A stretch of 64,000 nucleotides of DNA from Micromussa lordhowensis (Eukaryota > Cnidaria > Anthozoa > Scleractinia > Lobophylliidae), in contig OZ026598.1 of the NCBI GenBank assembly GCA_964020085.1, forward strand, positions 15,644,930-15,708,929. Direction: 5' to 3'. Shown here one piece after another: positions 24,996 to 37,610 of the stretch. Every line of letters starts with the position of its first letter. Positions within the stretch are counted from its first letter, which is position 1. The translations under genes and the position numbers were made by a program. The notes below the pieces were generated by a model that had not been told where the DNA came from, ran no database searches, and saw only the letters and a list, made by a program, of their open reading frames with translations.

Positions 24996-26434
24996 GGATC
25001 AGGTCAAACCGGTTTTAAGGAGATGATTTAAACGTAACGGAAAACATTTCCTTGGTGCATTGCTGGAATCTATCAAAGTTCTCAGCCGTCTATAAACAAA
25101 ACGTATCACCTTAGTTAGACATTTCTTCACAAGAACATAACTTAGAACAACTACCTATTGTTACACTGTCCTAATCGAAATCATTTGAGCTTTAATTCGC
25201 AATTACTCTCGTATTATTTTAATCGTTTTTGAGTTCCTCGAGAGATAAATTTCTCCTTTTGTAGCAAACCTCAGTGAAAGATGTTTCTGTTGGTTTCCGG
25301 CCGACAAATCTCTATAAATTTGGCTTCTCCGCGTATCTTGCAGAAGAAAAATTGCTGTGACCTGGATCTTGGCGAGAGTCTTTGCTATAGTTACCTTCTT
25401 TCTTTTCTCAGATTCTGGACTTCATCTACTGAACAGTTTTGATTTATATTTTGAATGGCGTGACACTGAAAACCGGCAACAAATGTTCCGCGCCAACTCG
25501 CCACGCGACCCTTTTGTTTACACTGTCGCCATGGACACGGTCCACCGATAAGGCAAACTGATCTTTCTTCTCATAACGGCTGGTCTCATTATATTTTGTA
25601 AACGCAATTTAGAATATTAATAAAATAAATCTTGAAAGTTGCTTCTTCTTGCGATAATACTAACAAAAAACTAAAGTCGTGGAACTTTTACAACAAGCCG
25701 CTGCCATTGGAGAAGCAGTTTGCGGAGTTGAAATAGTTTATTTTTTTTTCCCTCATTCGACATTAGAAAACTATTATCTTTGTTATTTACCCTTACCTTT
25801 CATCGCAGCGATTCTTAGTAAAGTGTCCAATGACATTGCTGACAGCAATGAACGCTAACCAGCAAGTGACGAAAACCATTTTCTGTGTTGACAGCCGAAA
25901 CTCCAGCCACAACGGAAAACCTGAATTTGTTCTGAAGACTAAAGTGACTGTGTCATAATAAACGTTGCGATCTTGCGCGCGCGATAGAATGTGGTGTTGC
26001 TGGTTTGATTGTGGAGAACATTTTATAGAAGAGGCCAGAAGAAGGGGAAAACTATAGCGGAAGAAGCTGAGGACTCAAAGATGTCGCTGTCCATTTGGCA
26101 TGAAAGTCTTGCACGCTTTCTACCCATTATGAACCTGCATTCACATTCAGATGCAGGCCATGTAGGTACATGTGAAGGAAATTGAGAGAGAGAATACTGT
26201 TAAACATGTATTGTTTTAAGAGTTTTATTATTGAATATTGCATGAGTTTTTAAGAGAGATGTGTGTGTTGTATTGGAGTGAACGTACCGCCCAACCATCC
26301 GGGTGATATCGCGCTTATATAGAGAAAGAACAAAGACTTGTCTGAGAACCAATGAGGGTGCACTGTCAAACCGGTCAGACTGGGTTCGAGACCGGTTGGA
26401 TTTGATGATTCAAAATGGCGGACATAGCTTGTTG
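24996..26434 (+). repeat. Array unit L18
   Basis: 1,439 bp; first of five consecutive units with nine Ts in the poly-T run. Confidence 0.96.
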
Positions 26435-27873
26435 GGATCAGGTCAAACCGGTTTTAAGGAGATGATTTAAACGTAACGGAAAACATTTCCTTGGTGCATT
26501 GCTGGAATCTATCAAAGTTCTCAGCCGTCTATAAACAAAACGTATCACCTTAGTTAGACATTTCTTCACAAGAACATAACTTAGAACAACTACCTATTGT
26601 TACACTGTCCTAATCGAAATCATTTGAGCTTTAATTCGCAATTACTCTCGTATTATTTTAATCGTTTTTGAGTTCCTCGAGAGATAAATTTCTCCTTTTG
26701 TAGCAAACCTCAGTGAAAGATGTTTCTGTTGGTTTCCGGCCGACAAATCTCTATAAATTTGGCTTCTCCGCGTATCTTGCAGAAGAAAAATTGCTGTGAC
26801 CTGGATCTTGGCGAGAGTCTTTGCTATAGTTACCTTCTTTCTTTTCTCAGATTCTGGACTTCATCTACTGAACAGTTTTGATTTATATTTTGAATGGCGT
26901 GACACTGAAAACCGGCAACAAATGTTCCGCGCCAACTCGCCACGCGACCCTTTTGTTTACACTGTCGCCATGGACACGGTCCACCGATAAGGCAAACTGA
27001 TCTTTCTTCTCATAACGGCTGGTCTCATTATATTTTGTAAACGCAATTTAGAATATTAATAAAATAAATCTTGAAAGTTGCTTCTTCTTGCGATAATACT
27101 AACAAAAAACTAAAGTCGTGGAACTTTTACAACAAGCCGCTGCCATTGGAGAAGCAGTTTGCGGAGTTGAAATAGTTTATTTTTTTTTCCCTCATTCGAC
27201 ATTAGAAAACTATTATCTTTGTTATTTACCCTTACCTTTCATCGCAGCGATTCTTAGTAAAGTGTCCAATGACATTGCTGACAGCAATGAACGCTAACCA
27301 GCAAGTGACGAAAACCATTTTCTGTGTTGACAGCCGAAACTCCAGCCACAACGGAAAACCTGAATTTGTTCTGAAGACTAAAGTGACTGTGTCATAATAA
27401 ACGTTGCGATCTTGCGCGCGCGATAGAATGTGGTGTTGCTGGTTTGATTGTGGAGAACATTTTATAGAAGAGGCCAGAAGAAGGGGAAAACTATAGCGGA
27501 AGAAGCTGAGGACTCAATGATGTCGCTGTCCATTTGGCATGAAAGTCTTGCACGCTTTCTACCCATTGTGAACCTGCATTCACATTCAGATGCAGGCCAT
27601 GTAGGTACATGTGAAGGAAATTGAGAGAGAGAATACTGTTAAACATGTATTGTTTTAAGAGTTTTATTATTGAATATTGCATGAGTTTTTAAGAGAGATG
27701 TGTGTGTTGTATTGGAGTGAACGTACCGCCCAACCATCCGGGTGATATCGCGCTTATATAGAGAAAGAACAAAGACTTGTCTGAGAACCAATGAGGGTGC
27801 ACTGTCAAACCGGTCAGACTGGGTTCGAGACCGGTTGGATTTGATGATTCAAAATGGCGGACATAGCTTGTTG
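26435..27873 (+). repeat. Array unit L19
   Basis: Nine Ts, plus ctcaatgatg (usual ctcaaagatg) and the long leftward ORF at 27491-27682. L20 and L22 have the same combination. Confidence 0.96.
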
Positions 27874-29312
27874 GGATCAGGTCAAACCGGTTTTAAGGAG
27901 ATGATTTAAACGTAACGGAAAACATTTCCTTGGTGCATTGCTGGAATCTATCAAAGTTCTCAGCCGTCTATAAACAAAACGTATCACCTTAGTTAGACAT
28001 TTCTTCACAAGAACATAACTTAGAACAACTACCTATTGTTACACTGTCCTAATCGAAATCATTTGAGCTTTAATTCGCAATTACTCTCGTATTATTTTAA
28101 TCGTTTTTGAGTTCCTCGAGAGATAAATTTCTCCTTTTGTAGCAAACCTCAGTGAAAGATGTTTCTGTTGGTTTCCGGCCGACAAATCTCTATAAATTTG
28201 GCTTCTCCGCGTATCTTGCAGAAGAAAAATTGCTGTGACCTGGATCTTGGCGAGAGTCTTTGCTATAGTTACCTTCTTTCTTTTCTCAGATTCTGGACTT
28301 CATCTACTGAACAGTTTTGATTTATATTTTGAATGGCGTGACACTGAAAACCGGCAACAAATGTTCCGCGCCAACTCGCCACGCGACCCTTTTGTTTACA
28401 CTGTCGCCATGGACACGGTCCACCGATAAGGCAAACTGATCTTTCTTCTCATAACGGCTGGTCTCATTATATTTTGTAAACGCAATTTAGAATATTAATA
28501 AAATAAATCTTGAAAGTTGCTTCTTCTTGCGATAATACTAACAAAAAACTAAAGTCGTGGAACTTTTACAACAAGCCGCTGCCATTGGAGAAGCAGTTTG
28601 CGGAGTTGAAATAGTTTATTTTTTTTTCCCTCATTCGACATTAGAAAACTATTATCTTTGTTATTTACCCTTACCTTTCATCGCAGCGATTCTTAGTAAA
28701 GTGTCCAATGACATTGCTGACAGCAATGAACGCTAACCAGCAAGTGACGAAAACCATTTTCTGTGTTGACAGCCGAAACTCCAGCCACAACGGAAAACCT
28801 GAATTTGTTCTGAAGACTAAAGTGACTGTGTCATAATAAACGTTGCGATCTTGCGCGCGCGATAGAATGTGGTGTTGCTGGTTTGATTGTGGAGAACATT
28901 TTATAGAAGAGGCCAGAAGAAGGGGAAAACTATAGCGGAAGAAGCTGAGGACTCAATGATGTCGCTGTCCATTTGGCATGAAAGTCTTGCACGCTTTCTA
29001 CCCATTGTGAACCTGCATTCACATTCAGATGCAGGCCATGTAGGTACATGTGAAGGAAATTGAGAGAGAGAATACTGTTAAACATGTATTGTTTTAAGAG
29101 TTTTATTATTGAATATTGCATGAGTTTTTAAGAGAGATGTGTGTGTTGTATTGGAGTGAACGTACCGCCCAACCATCCGGGTGATATCGCGCTTATATAG
29201 AGAAAGAACAAAGACTTGTCTGAGAACCAATGAGGGTGCACTGTCAAACCGGTCAGACTGGGTTCGAGACCGGTTGGATTTGATGATTCAAAATGGCGGA
29301 CATAGCTTGTTG
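27874..29312 (+). repeat. Array unit L20
   Basis: Same variant set as L19; long leftward ORF at 28930-29121. Confidence 0.96.
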
Positions 29313-30751
29313 GGATCAGGTCAAACCGGTTTTAAGGAGATGATTTAAACGTAACGGAAAACATTTCCTTGGTGCATTGCTGGAATCTATCAAAGTTCTC
29401 AGCCGTCTATAAACAAAACGTATCACCTTAGTTAGACATTTCTTCACAAGAACATAACTTAGAACAACTACCTATTGTTACACTGTCCTAATCGAAATCA
29501 TTTGAGCTTTAATTCGCAATTACTCTCGTATTATTTTAATCGTTTTTGAGTTCCTCGAGAGATAAATTTCTCCTTTTGTAGCAAACCTCAGTGAAAGATG
29601 TTTCTGTTGGTTTCCGGCCGACAAATCTCTATAAATTTGGCTTCTCCGCGTATCTTGCAGAAGAAAAATTGCTGTGACCTGGATCTTGGCGAGAGTCTTT
29701 GCTATAGTTACCTTCTTTCTTTTCTCAGATTCTGGACTTCATCTACTGAACAGTTTTGATTTATATTTTGAATGGCGTGACACTGAAAACCGGCAACAAA
29801 TGTTCCGCGCCAACTCGCCACGCGACCCTTTTGTTTACACTGTCGCCATGGACACGGTCCACCGATAAGGCAAACTGATCTTTCTTCTCATAACGGCTGG
29901 TCTCATTATATTTTGTAAACGCAATTTAGAATATTAATAAAATAAATCTTGAAAGTTGCTTCTTCTTGCGATAATACTAACAAAAAACTAAAGTCGTGGA
30001 ACTTTTACAACAAGCCGCTGCCATTGGAGAAGCAGTTTGCGGAGTTGAAATAGTTTATTTTTTTTTCCCTCATTCGACATTAGAAAACTATTATCTTTGT
30101 TATTTACCCTTACCTTTCATCGCAGCGATTCTTAGTAAAGTGTCCAATGACATTGCTGACAGCAATGAACGCTAACCAGCAAGTGACGAAAACCATTTTC
30201 TGTGTTGACAGCCGAAACTCCAGCCACAACGGAAAACCTGAATTTGTTCTGAAGACTAAAGTGACTGTGTCATAATAAACGTTGCGATCTTGCGCGCGCG
30301 ATAGAATGTGGTGTTGCTGGTTTGATTGTGGAGAACATTTTATAGAAGAGGCCAGAAGAAGGGGAAAACTATAGCGGAAGAAGCTGAGGACTCAAAGATG
30401 TCGCTGTCCATTTGGCATGAAAGTCTTGCACGCTTTCTACCCATTATGAACCTGCATTCACATTCAGATGCAGGCCATGTAGGTACATGTGAAGGAAATT
30501 GAGAGAGAGAATACTGTTAAACATGTATTGTTTTAAGAGTTTTATTATTGAATATTGCATGAGTTTTTAAGAGAGATGTGTGTGTTGTATTGGAGTGAAC
30601 GTACCGCCCAACCATCCGGGTGATATCGCGCTTATATAGAGAAAGAACAAAGACTTGTCTGAGAACCAATGAGGGTGCACTGTCAAACCGGTCAGACTGG
30701 GTTCGAGACCGGTTGGATTTGATGATTCAAAATGGCGGACATAGCTTGTTG
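29313..30751 (+). repeat. Array unit L21
   Basis: Nine Ts but without ctcaatgatg and without the A-to-G stop change, like L18. Confidence 0.96.
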
Positions 30752-32190
30752 GGATCAGGTCAAACCGGTTTTAAGGAGATGATTTAAACGTAACGGAAAA
30801 CATTTCCTTGGTGCATTGCTGGAATCTATCAAAGTTCTCAGCCGTCTATAAACAAAACGTATCACCTTAGTTAGACATTTCTTCACAAGAACATAACTTA
30901 GAACAACTACCTATTGTTACACTGTCCTAATCGAAATCATTTGAGCTTTAATTCGCAATTACTCTCGTATTATTTTAATCGTTTTTGAGTTCCTCGAGAG
31001 ATAAATTTCTCCTTTTGTAGCAAACCTCAGTGAAAGATGTTTCTGTTGGTTTCCGGCCGACAAATCTCTATAAATTTGGCTTCTCCGCGTATCTTGCAGA
31101 AGAAAAATTGCTGTGACCTGGATCTTGGCGAGAGTCTTTGCTATAGTTACCTTCTTTCTTTTCTCAGATTCTGGACTTCATCTACTGAACAGTTTTGATT
31201 TATATTTTGAATGGCGTGACACTGAAAACCGGCAACAAATGTTCCGCGCCAACTCGCCACGCGACCCTTTTGTTTACACTGTCGCCATGGACACGGTCCA
31301 CCGATAAGGCAAACTGATCTTTCTTCTCATAACGGCTGGTCTCATTATATTTTGTAAACGCAATTTAGAATATTAATAAAATAAATCTTGAAAGTTGCTT
31401 CTTCTTGCGATAATACTAACAAAAAACTAAAGTCGTGGAACTTTTACAACAAGCCGCTGCCATTGGAGAAGCAGTTTGCGGAGTTGAAATAGTTTATTTT
31501 TTTTTCCCTCATTCGACATTAGAAAACTATTATCTTTGTTATTTACCCTTACCTTTCATCGCAGCGATTCTTAGTAAAGTGTCCAATGACATTGCTGACA
31601 GCAATGAACGCTAACCAGCAAGTGACGAAAACCATTTTCTGTGTTGACAGCCGAAACTCCAGCCACAACGGAAAACCTGAATTTGTTCTGAAGACTAAAG
31701 TGACTGTGTCATAATAAACGTTGCGATCTTGCGCGCGCGATAGAATGTGGTGTTGCTGGTTTGATTGTGGAGAACATTTTATAGAAGAGGCCAGAAGAAG
31801 GGGAAAACTATAGCGGAAGAAGCTGAGGACTCAATGATGTCGCTGTCCATTTGGCATGAAAGTCTTGCACGCTTTCTACCCATTGTGAACCTGCATTCAC
31901 ATTCAGATGCAGGCCATGTAGGTACATGTGAAGGAAATTGAGAGAGAGAATACTGTTAAACATGTATTGTTTTAAGAGTTTTATTATTGAATATTGCATG
32001 AGTTTTTAAGAGAGATGTGTGTGTTGTATTGGAGTGAACGTACCGCCCAACCATCCGGGTGATATCGCGCTTATATAGAGAAAGAACAAAGACTTGTCTG
32101 AGAACCAATGAGGGTGCACTGTCAAACCGGTCAGACTGGGTTCGAGACCGGTTGGATTTGATGATTCAAAATGGCGGACATAGCTTGTTG
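30752..32190 (+). repeat. Array unit L22
   Basis: Same variant set as L19 and L20; long leftward ORF at 31808-31999. Confidence 0.96.
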
Positions 32191-33628
32191 GGATCAGGTC
32201 AAACCGGTTTTAAGGAGATGATTTAAACGTAACGGAAAACATTTCCTTGGTGCATTGCTGGAATCTATCAAAGTTCTCAGCCGTCTATAAACAAAACGTA
32301 TCACCTTAGTTAGACATTTCTTCACAAGAACATAACTTAGAACAACTACCTATTGTTACACTGTCCTAATCGAAATCATTTGAGCTTTAATTCGCAATTA
32401 CTCTCGTATTATTTTAATCGTTTTTGAGTTCCTCGAGAGATAAATTTCTCCTTTTGTAGCAAACCTCAGTGAAAGATGTTTCTGTTGGTTTCCGGCCGAC
32501 AAATCTCTATAAATTTGGCTTCTCCGCGTATCTTGCAGAAGAAAAATTGCTGTGACCTGGATCTTGGCGAGAGTCTTTGCTATAGTTACCTTCTTTCTTT
32601 TCTCAGATTCTGGACTTCATCTACTGAACAGTTTTGATTTATATTTTGAATGGCGTGACACTGAAAACCGGCAACAAATGTTCCGCGCCAACTCGCCACG
32701 CGACCCTTTTGTTTACACTGTCGCCATGGACACGGTCCACCGATAAGGCAAACTGATCTTTCTTCTCATAACGGCTGGTCTCATTATATTTTGTAAACGC
32801 AATTTAGAATATTAATAAAATAAATCTTGAAAGTTGCTTCTTCTTGCGATAATACTAACAAAAAACTAAAGTCGTGGAACTTTTACAACAAGCCGCTGCC
32901 ATTGGAGAAGCAGTTTGCGGAGTTGAAATAGTTTATTTTTTTTCCCTCATTCGACATTAGAAAACTATTATCTTTGTTATTTACCCTTACCTTTCATCGC
33001 AGCGATTCTTAGTAAAGTGTCCAATGACATTGCTGACAGCAATGAACGCTAACCAGCAAGTGACGAAAACCATTTTCTGTGTTGACAGCCGAAACTCCAG
33101 CCACAACGGAAAACCTGAATTTGTTCTGAAGACTAAAGTGACTGTGTCATAATAAACGTTGCGATCTTGCGCGCGCGATAGAATGTGGTGTTGCTGGTTT
33201 GATTGTGGAGAACATTTTATAGAAGAGGCCAGAAGAAGGGGAAAACTATAGCGGAAGAAGCTGAGGACTCAAAGATGTCGCTGTCCATTTGGCATGAAAG
33301 TCTTGCACGCTTTCTACCCATTATGAACCTGCATTCACATTCAGATGCAGGCCATGTAGGTACATGTGAAGGAAATTGAGAGAGAGAATACTGTTAAACA
33401 TGTATTGTTTTAAGAGTTTTATTATTGAATATTGCATGAGTTTTTAAGAGAGATGTGTGTGTTGTATTGGAGTGAACGTACCGCCCAACCATCCGGGTGA
33501 TATCGCGCTTATATAGAGAAAGAACAAAGACTTGTCTGAGAACCAATGAGGGTGCACTGTCAAACCGGTCAGACTGGGTTCGAGACCGGTTGGATTTGAT
33601 GATTCAAAATGGCGGACATAGCTTGTTG
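32191..33628 (+). repeat. Array unit L23
   Basis: Eight Ts, close to consensus. Confidence 0.96.
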
Positions 33629-34408
33629 GGATCAGGTCAAACCGGTTTTAAGGAGATGATTTAAACGTAACGGAAAACATTTCCTTGGTGCATTGCTGGA
33701 ATCTATCAAAGTTCTCAGCCGTCTATAAACAAAACGTATCACCTTAGTTAGACATTTCTTCACAAGAACATAACTTAGAACAACTACCTATTGTTACACT
33801 GTCCTAATCGAAATCATTTGAGCTTTAATTCGCAATTACTCTCGTATTATTTTAATCGTTTTTGAGTTCCTCGAGAGATAAATTTCTCCTTTTGTAGCAA
33901 ACCTCAGTGAAAGATGTTTCTGTTGGTTTCCGGCCGACAAATCTCTATAAATTTGGCTTCTCCGCGTATCTTGCAGAAGAAAAATTGCTGTGACCTGGAT
34001 CTTGGCGAGAGTCTTTGCTATAGTTACCTTCTTTCTTTTCTCAGATTCTGGACTTCATCTACTGAACAGTTTTGATTTATATTTTGAATGGCGTGACACT
34101 GAAAACGGCCGGCAACAAATGTTCCGCGCCAACTCGCCACGCGACCCTTTTGTTTACACTGTCGCCATGGACACGGTCCACCGATAAGGCAAACTGATCT
34201 TTCTTCTCATAACGGCTGGTCTCATTATATTTTGTAAACGCAATTTAGAATATTAATAAAATAAATCTTGAAAGTTGCTTCTTCTTGCGATAATACTAAC
34301 AAAAAACTAAAGTCGTGGAACTTTTACAACAAGCCGCTGCCATTGGAGAAGCAGTTTGCGGAGTTGAAATAGTTTATTTTTTTTCCCTCATTCGACATTA
34401 GAAAACTA
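33629..34408 (+). repeat. Array unit L24, truncated
   Basis: Only the first 780 bp are present. Identity stops after attagaaaacta at 34408. A 3-bp insertion (aacggccggc) adds one Gly to the rightward ORF without breaking frame. The leftward promoter and leader are missing; the rightward promoter, ORF and AATAAA are kept. Confidence 0.96.
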
Positions 34409-34681
34409 ATATATAGATTTAGGCCAGCCTAAAAGCGGACCTCCACTTGTTAGTCAGGAATAAAATAGCCCAACATGTTAGGCATATTAAGGCCATAATT
34501 ATACGGATCCCACCTGAAAATTTATACGTGAAGGGTACGTCTAGAGTATGTGAGTAATACAGCTCTGTGATCAGAAGATTTGAGATTTTGCTATGGCTTT
34601 CTGGGTGTGAATAAAGTACGCGTTGTCCTTTTTTGTTCGCTTTAATCCATCGAGTAAGGCAGGAAATAAACGGCGAGGATT
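34409..34681. other. Spacer next to left array, no gene seen
   Basis: Single-copy-looking AT-rich sequence with no convincing ORF, RNA gene or repeat. One AATAAA (gaataaagtacg, near 34610) is present. Confidence 0.5.
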
Positions 34682-34822
34682 AACAAATGGTAAACGCCAT
34701 AGCGTGCACTATTGACCGATGGATGTACGCGGGAGGTTGCTAAGCACGAAAGAAGCGTAAGAGTGCTTAGCAAACCTCCATAGTGCATCCATAACTCAAT
34801 AGTGCACGTTTACCATTTGTTT
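34682..34822. mobile_element. Hairpin MITE
   Basis: Terminal inverted repeats AACAAATGGTAAACG and CGTTTACCATTTGTT enclose a second inverted pair (gggaggttgctaagcac / gcttagcaaacctcc). It is non-coding. A related composite recurs at 50014-50744. Confidence 0.7.
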
Positions 34823-34865
34823 TATAACGTAAAATTAAGACATTGGGACAACAGAAATCTTTTCA

Positions 34866-34985
34866 TTGAGCTACATCACAAAGCGCTTTGGCTATTGAGT
34901 ACGTCAGCAGCATACACCCATGGGCGAATAGTAGACATTAAATGAACCAGTCAGAGCGCGAGCTTTGCTTTAGTTATGTTTAAGG
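34866..34985 (-). repeat. Dispersed repeat, inverted relative of 49415-49535
   Basis: Contains cagcatacacccatgggc and the reverse of the actaaagcaaagcgc motif. Its reverse complement aligns by eye over about 110 bp with 49415-49535. It looks like a MITE end or solo copy. Confidence 0.6.
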
Positions 34986-35027
34986 GCTTACTACAGTTTG
35001 TCCGAGACTCAGGAGCGTGCGCTACAA

Positions 35028-35594
35028 TAGGCCGTTCCGAAATTCATCAGGGAACTGGGGCGAGTTTCAAATTTTAACCATCACATAAAAGATCATGTTG
35101 AGATTGGTCATTTGACCAAGTTTGATATTTTTAGGGTGAACATTGACCAAGTTATGGACCTTGAAATATGTTTAAAATCCAGGCAAACGTCTCTAATTGT
35201 GAGACAGCGTCCCCCAAAACCATAAAAACTCTTAAATTTTTTATATGATTTCCGTGATAGTCTTTCAAATGGGCAAGCATAGCGATTTTCATCTCAGCTT
35301 CTTTCAAATGGAAGTTGCATGACGGGATTTTACAGTTGTCACAAAACTGAAATTTTAATAAGAAATTTTAAGAGTTTATATGATTTTGGAGGACACTGTC
35401 TCAAAATTAGAGACGTTTGTATGGATTTTCAACCAAATTTCAAGCTCCATATCTTTATCTCTATTTACCCTAAAAGCATCAAACTGGGTCAAATGACCAG
35501 TCTCAAGATGATCTTTCATGTGGTGGTATCAGTTTATCGATTAGTTAAAATTTGAAACTCGCCCCAGTTCCCTGCTGAATTTCGGAACGGCCTA
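35028..35594. mobile_element. 563-bp foldback MITE with TA target duplication
   Basis: Ends GGCCGTTCCGAAATTCATCA and a near-exact inverse (tgctgaatttcggaacggcc), with TA on both sides. The two halves pair over most of their length (for example ctggggcgagtttcaaattt with aaatttgaaactcgccccag). It is non-autonomous; the open frame at 35319-35555 is a by-product. TA duplication fits a Tc1/mariner-type mobiliser, by inference. Confidence 0.8.
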
Positions 35595-36500
35595 TTACCT
35601 GCTAGATCAGTCAGTATTAATCGCGCGAGCAAAAATGACGCAAGTAAATCTAAGAAAAACGAAACCACATTTAGCACTTGAAAGGTATTTAATCACTTTA
35701 ATATACGTAGCAATAGTTTGAACTGCTTTCAAACATGTGTTCAAGCCTAGGGCCAATAATAAATGACTGAAAAGGTGCATAAATAACCGGTAAAAGAGAG
35801 TTAAATTTCATTCTTGGTTTTTCGCACGCGATCCATGACGTCACATTAGCGTACGCTTAAATAAAGGGTATGCGCAATTTAATTCTCGTCCAAGGTTGTA
35901 AAAACCTGTCTTTGATCGAGGATTGCTCGAGAACCTGCGGTACAACCTATGTTGAAATTTTCACAGTTGCGATTTCTTGTGGTGAATGATTTTTAGAGCC
36001 AAACTTTTTAAAAAATCTGTAAGAGAGATTTTGAGCTATTTTTGATTTCACATTTTCTTATTACGCAAAAAAAAATCTGTCTTACAGATTTTTATTTTAC
36101 TTTGCCCGAGTGTTAAATCAGAGCCAATTTCTTATTCCTCAAATTTTGAGGTGGGGTCATACGGATAGGTTCTGAGAAACGCGTGACTTAACCTACTAGT
36201 GCCCAGTCTCTCATTGTGGTCTCGGTCGCTCATTTTACCCATTTGTTGACGTTTAATTGTTCAAATTTCACATAGAATGGTAAAAGACTTAAGCAAACAG
36301 TAAATGGTGAAAGGGAAAGCAGCTTGGAACCTTTTACAAAGGAGTTAAAAGTTCGGCTCTTATACTCCATTAAACCTGTACAGTAAGCAAATCTTCTAAT
36401 ATTTCAAAGCTCTAATTTGTAACGGTCATTTTGTATTTTTGTATTCATTTTCATTTAGCCCCCGTAGAAGGTTTGTTTTTCAAACCGAAATATCGGGCAA
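35595..36500. other. Intergenic, no gene seen
   Basis: AT-rich. The only structure noticed is a short inverted repeat (aaaatctgtaag / cttacagatttt) at about 36009-36096. Confidence 0.5.
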
Positions 36501-36599
36501 ATATATTATGTATTTGTTTTAATTTCATCGCTGTTTTATTTCTTTTCCTCTCTTCGCCGTGGGGATCAGTCTACCGTTTTTGCACTGTACAGTAAGCCA

Positions 36600-37119
36600 A
36601 CTTAAAAATATATAGCCCCTTCCTGGGAGCGAGGAAAGCGCTGATTTCGCGACCGAGACTACCAAAACGCGGCGGCTTAGCTGCGACCTTGAAAGCGCAT
36701 AGAAAATCAAGGATTCAACCAAATTTACCTTTTTGCCCTGTTGCGTCGTGTTAGCGAAAAACAATTTTGGGGGTTATAAGAAAGAGGGACTTCCACTCAG
36801 AAGCTAGTAGTCTAGCCCGGGTTGTGAAAGTAAAGGGTTCGGGAACTTCGAGAAACGAGAATCGGGCCTCTGATATATTGCTTTTTGCAAGTCGGGTCCT
36901 TAAAAATCTAAAACAGATCAGTAATATTGTTCCAATCGTAGAAGAAAGTGAGGAATCTTCTGGGGCGCAGCCCCTGATCGATCTGTGCGCCCCCACCCCG
37001 TGCAGAAATTTCCGCGGGAAAAATCCGCGGGAAATAGTGGTGAACGGCAAAAATTTCCCGCCATTGAGACAAAGCATACACTGAATTTTCAGTTGGATCG
37101 ATGTCAAGCCAATTGTGAG
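36600..37119 (+). other. Probable 5' untranslated exon and CpG-rich promoter region of the zinc-knuckle gene
   Basis: CpG-rich patches occur near 36640-36700 and, just past the donor, near 37190-37290. A strong donor (GTGAG|GTGAGT) lies at 37119/37120, and the next good acceptor is ttttgttgcag at 37575, immediately before an ATG. I infer a non-coding first exon ending at 37119; its 5' limit cannot be placed. An ATG inside it at 37101 meets a stop after five codons. Confidence 0.4.
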
Positions 37120-37576
37120 GTGAGTACAATTGTTTTCTCTCTTTTTTTCTCTAACATAAGTTAAGGCTGGACATCTTACATTCCCAGACCCAGGCCCGCA
37201 GCTCAACCGAGGCGAACCGGCGTCTTTTTGTCGTCTTGGAGTTCCTGTTGAATTCGCGTCGAGCTCGTGTCGCCAAAGACGCCAGGGTGTCGCTAGGCGA
37301 CATTTTTTTTTGTGACCAATCGAGTTGTGTGATATACTAGGTTGTGTGGGTGCTTTCAGAAGCACTCTTTGGCAAATGTTTGGTGTTAATTTCTCAATTA
37401 TTTGCAAACATAGCTTTATATAGGGGCGAAGATATAAAAACTTTAAGACCGGTTTTCTAAGTTGTCACCGTGTTAAACTGCCAAGTTTTATTTTCTTTTT
37501 GTGTAAGATTTTGATAAAAGCTTAATCATTGAACTTAAGACTTAAGCTTAAGGTTATGTTATATTTTTGTTGCAGA

Positions 37577-37610
37577 ATGCCATCCTTCAACAACTTCTTT
37601 GCAAGAAGAG
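37577..37610 (+). CDS. Zinc-knuckle gene, coding exon 1
   Basis: The acceptor is ttttgttgcag, followed by AATGCC. The start codon lies 2 nt into the exon. Donor AGAG|GTAAGT, phase 1. Encodes MPSFNNFFARR plus the first base of Gly. Confidence 0.65.

Larger units (their letters stand above)
1..34408 (+). repeat. Left tandem array, 24 copies of a ~1,438-bp unit
   Basis: Head-to-tail repeat; I set the unit start at the motif ggatcaggtc. Units start at 1, 1716, 3154, 4869, 6307, 7743, 9180, 10617, 12055, 13493, 14931, 16369, 17806, 19244, 20682, 22120, 23558, 24996, 26435, 27874, 29313, 30752, 32191 and 33629. Most lengths are 1436-1439 bp, varying mainly in one poly-T run; units 1 and 3 are 1,715 bp because of an internal 277-bp duplication. 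Copies differ at only a handful of positions, so the array is strongly homogenised or recently amplified. Homology stops at 34408, 780 bp into the last unit. No transposase, reverse transcriptase, histone or rRNA sequence was recognised in the unit. Confidence 0.98.

Noticed and set aside
1..34408. Array as centromeric satellite
   Set aside because: The unit is long and promoter-bearing, and I found no CENP-B-box-like motif; I cannot exclude it, but nothing in the sequence supports it.
1..34408. Array as histone, rRNA or snRNA gene repeat
   Set aside because: No histone reading frame, histone 3' stem-loop, rRNA or U-snRNA core was recognised; the only RNA-gene hint is the weak spliced-leader-like layout reported above.
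35319..35555. Plus-strand 78-codon frame
   Set aside because: Lies wholly inside the 35028-35594 foldback MITE.
36767..37084. Plus-strand 105-codon frame
   Set aside because: Starts at TTG, no domain, and lies in what looks like untranslated first-exon sequence.
36751..37407. Longest open frame in the spacer, 218 codons, minus strand
   Set aside because: It begins at TTG rather than ATG, lies antisense to the probable 5' exon and CpG-rich region of the zinc-knuckle gene, and shows no recognisable domain.
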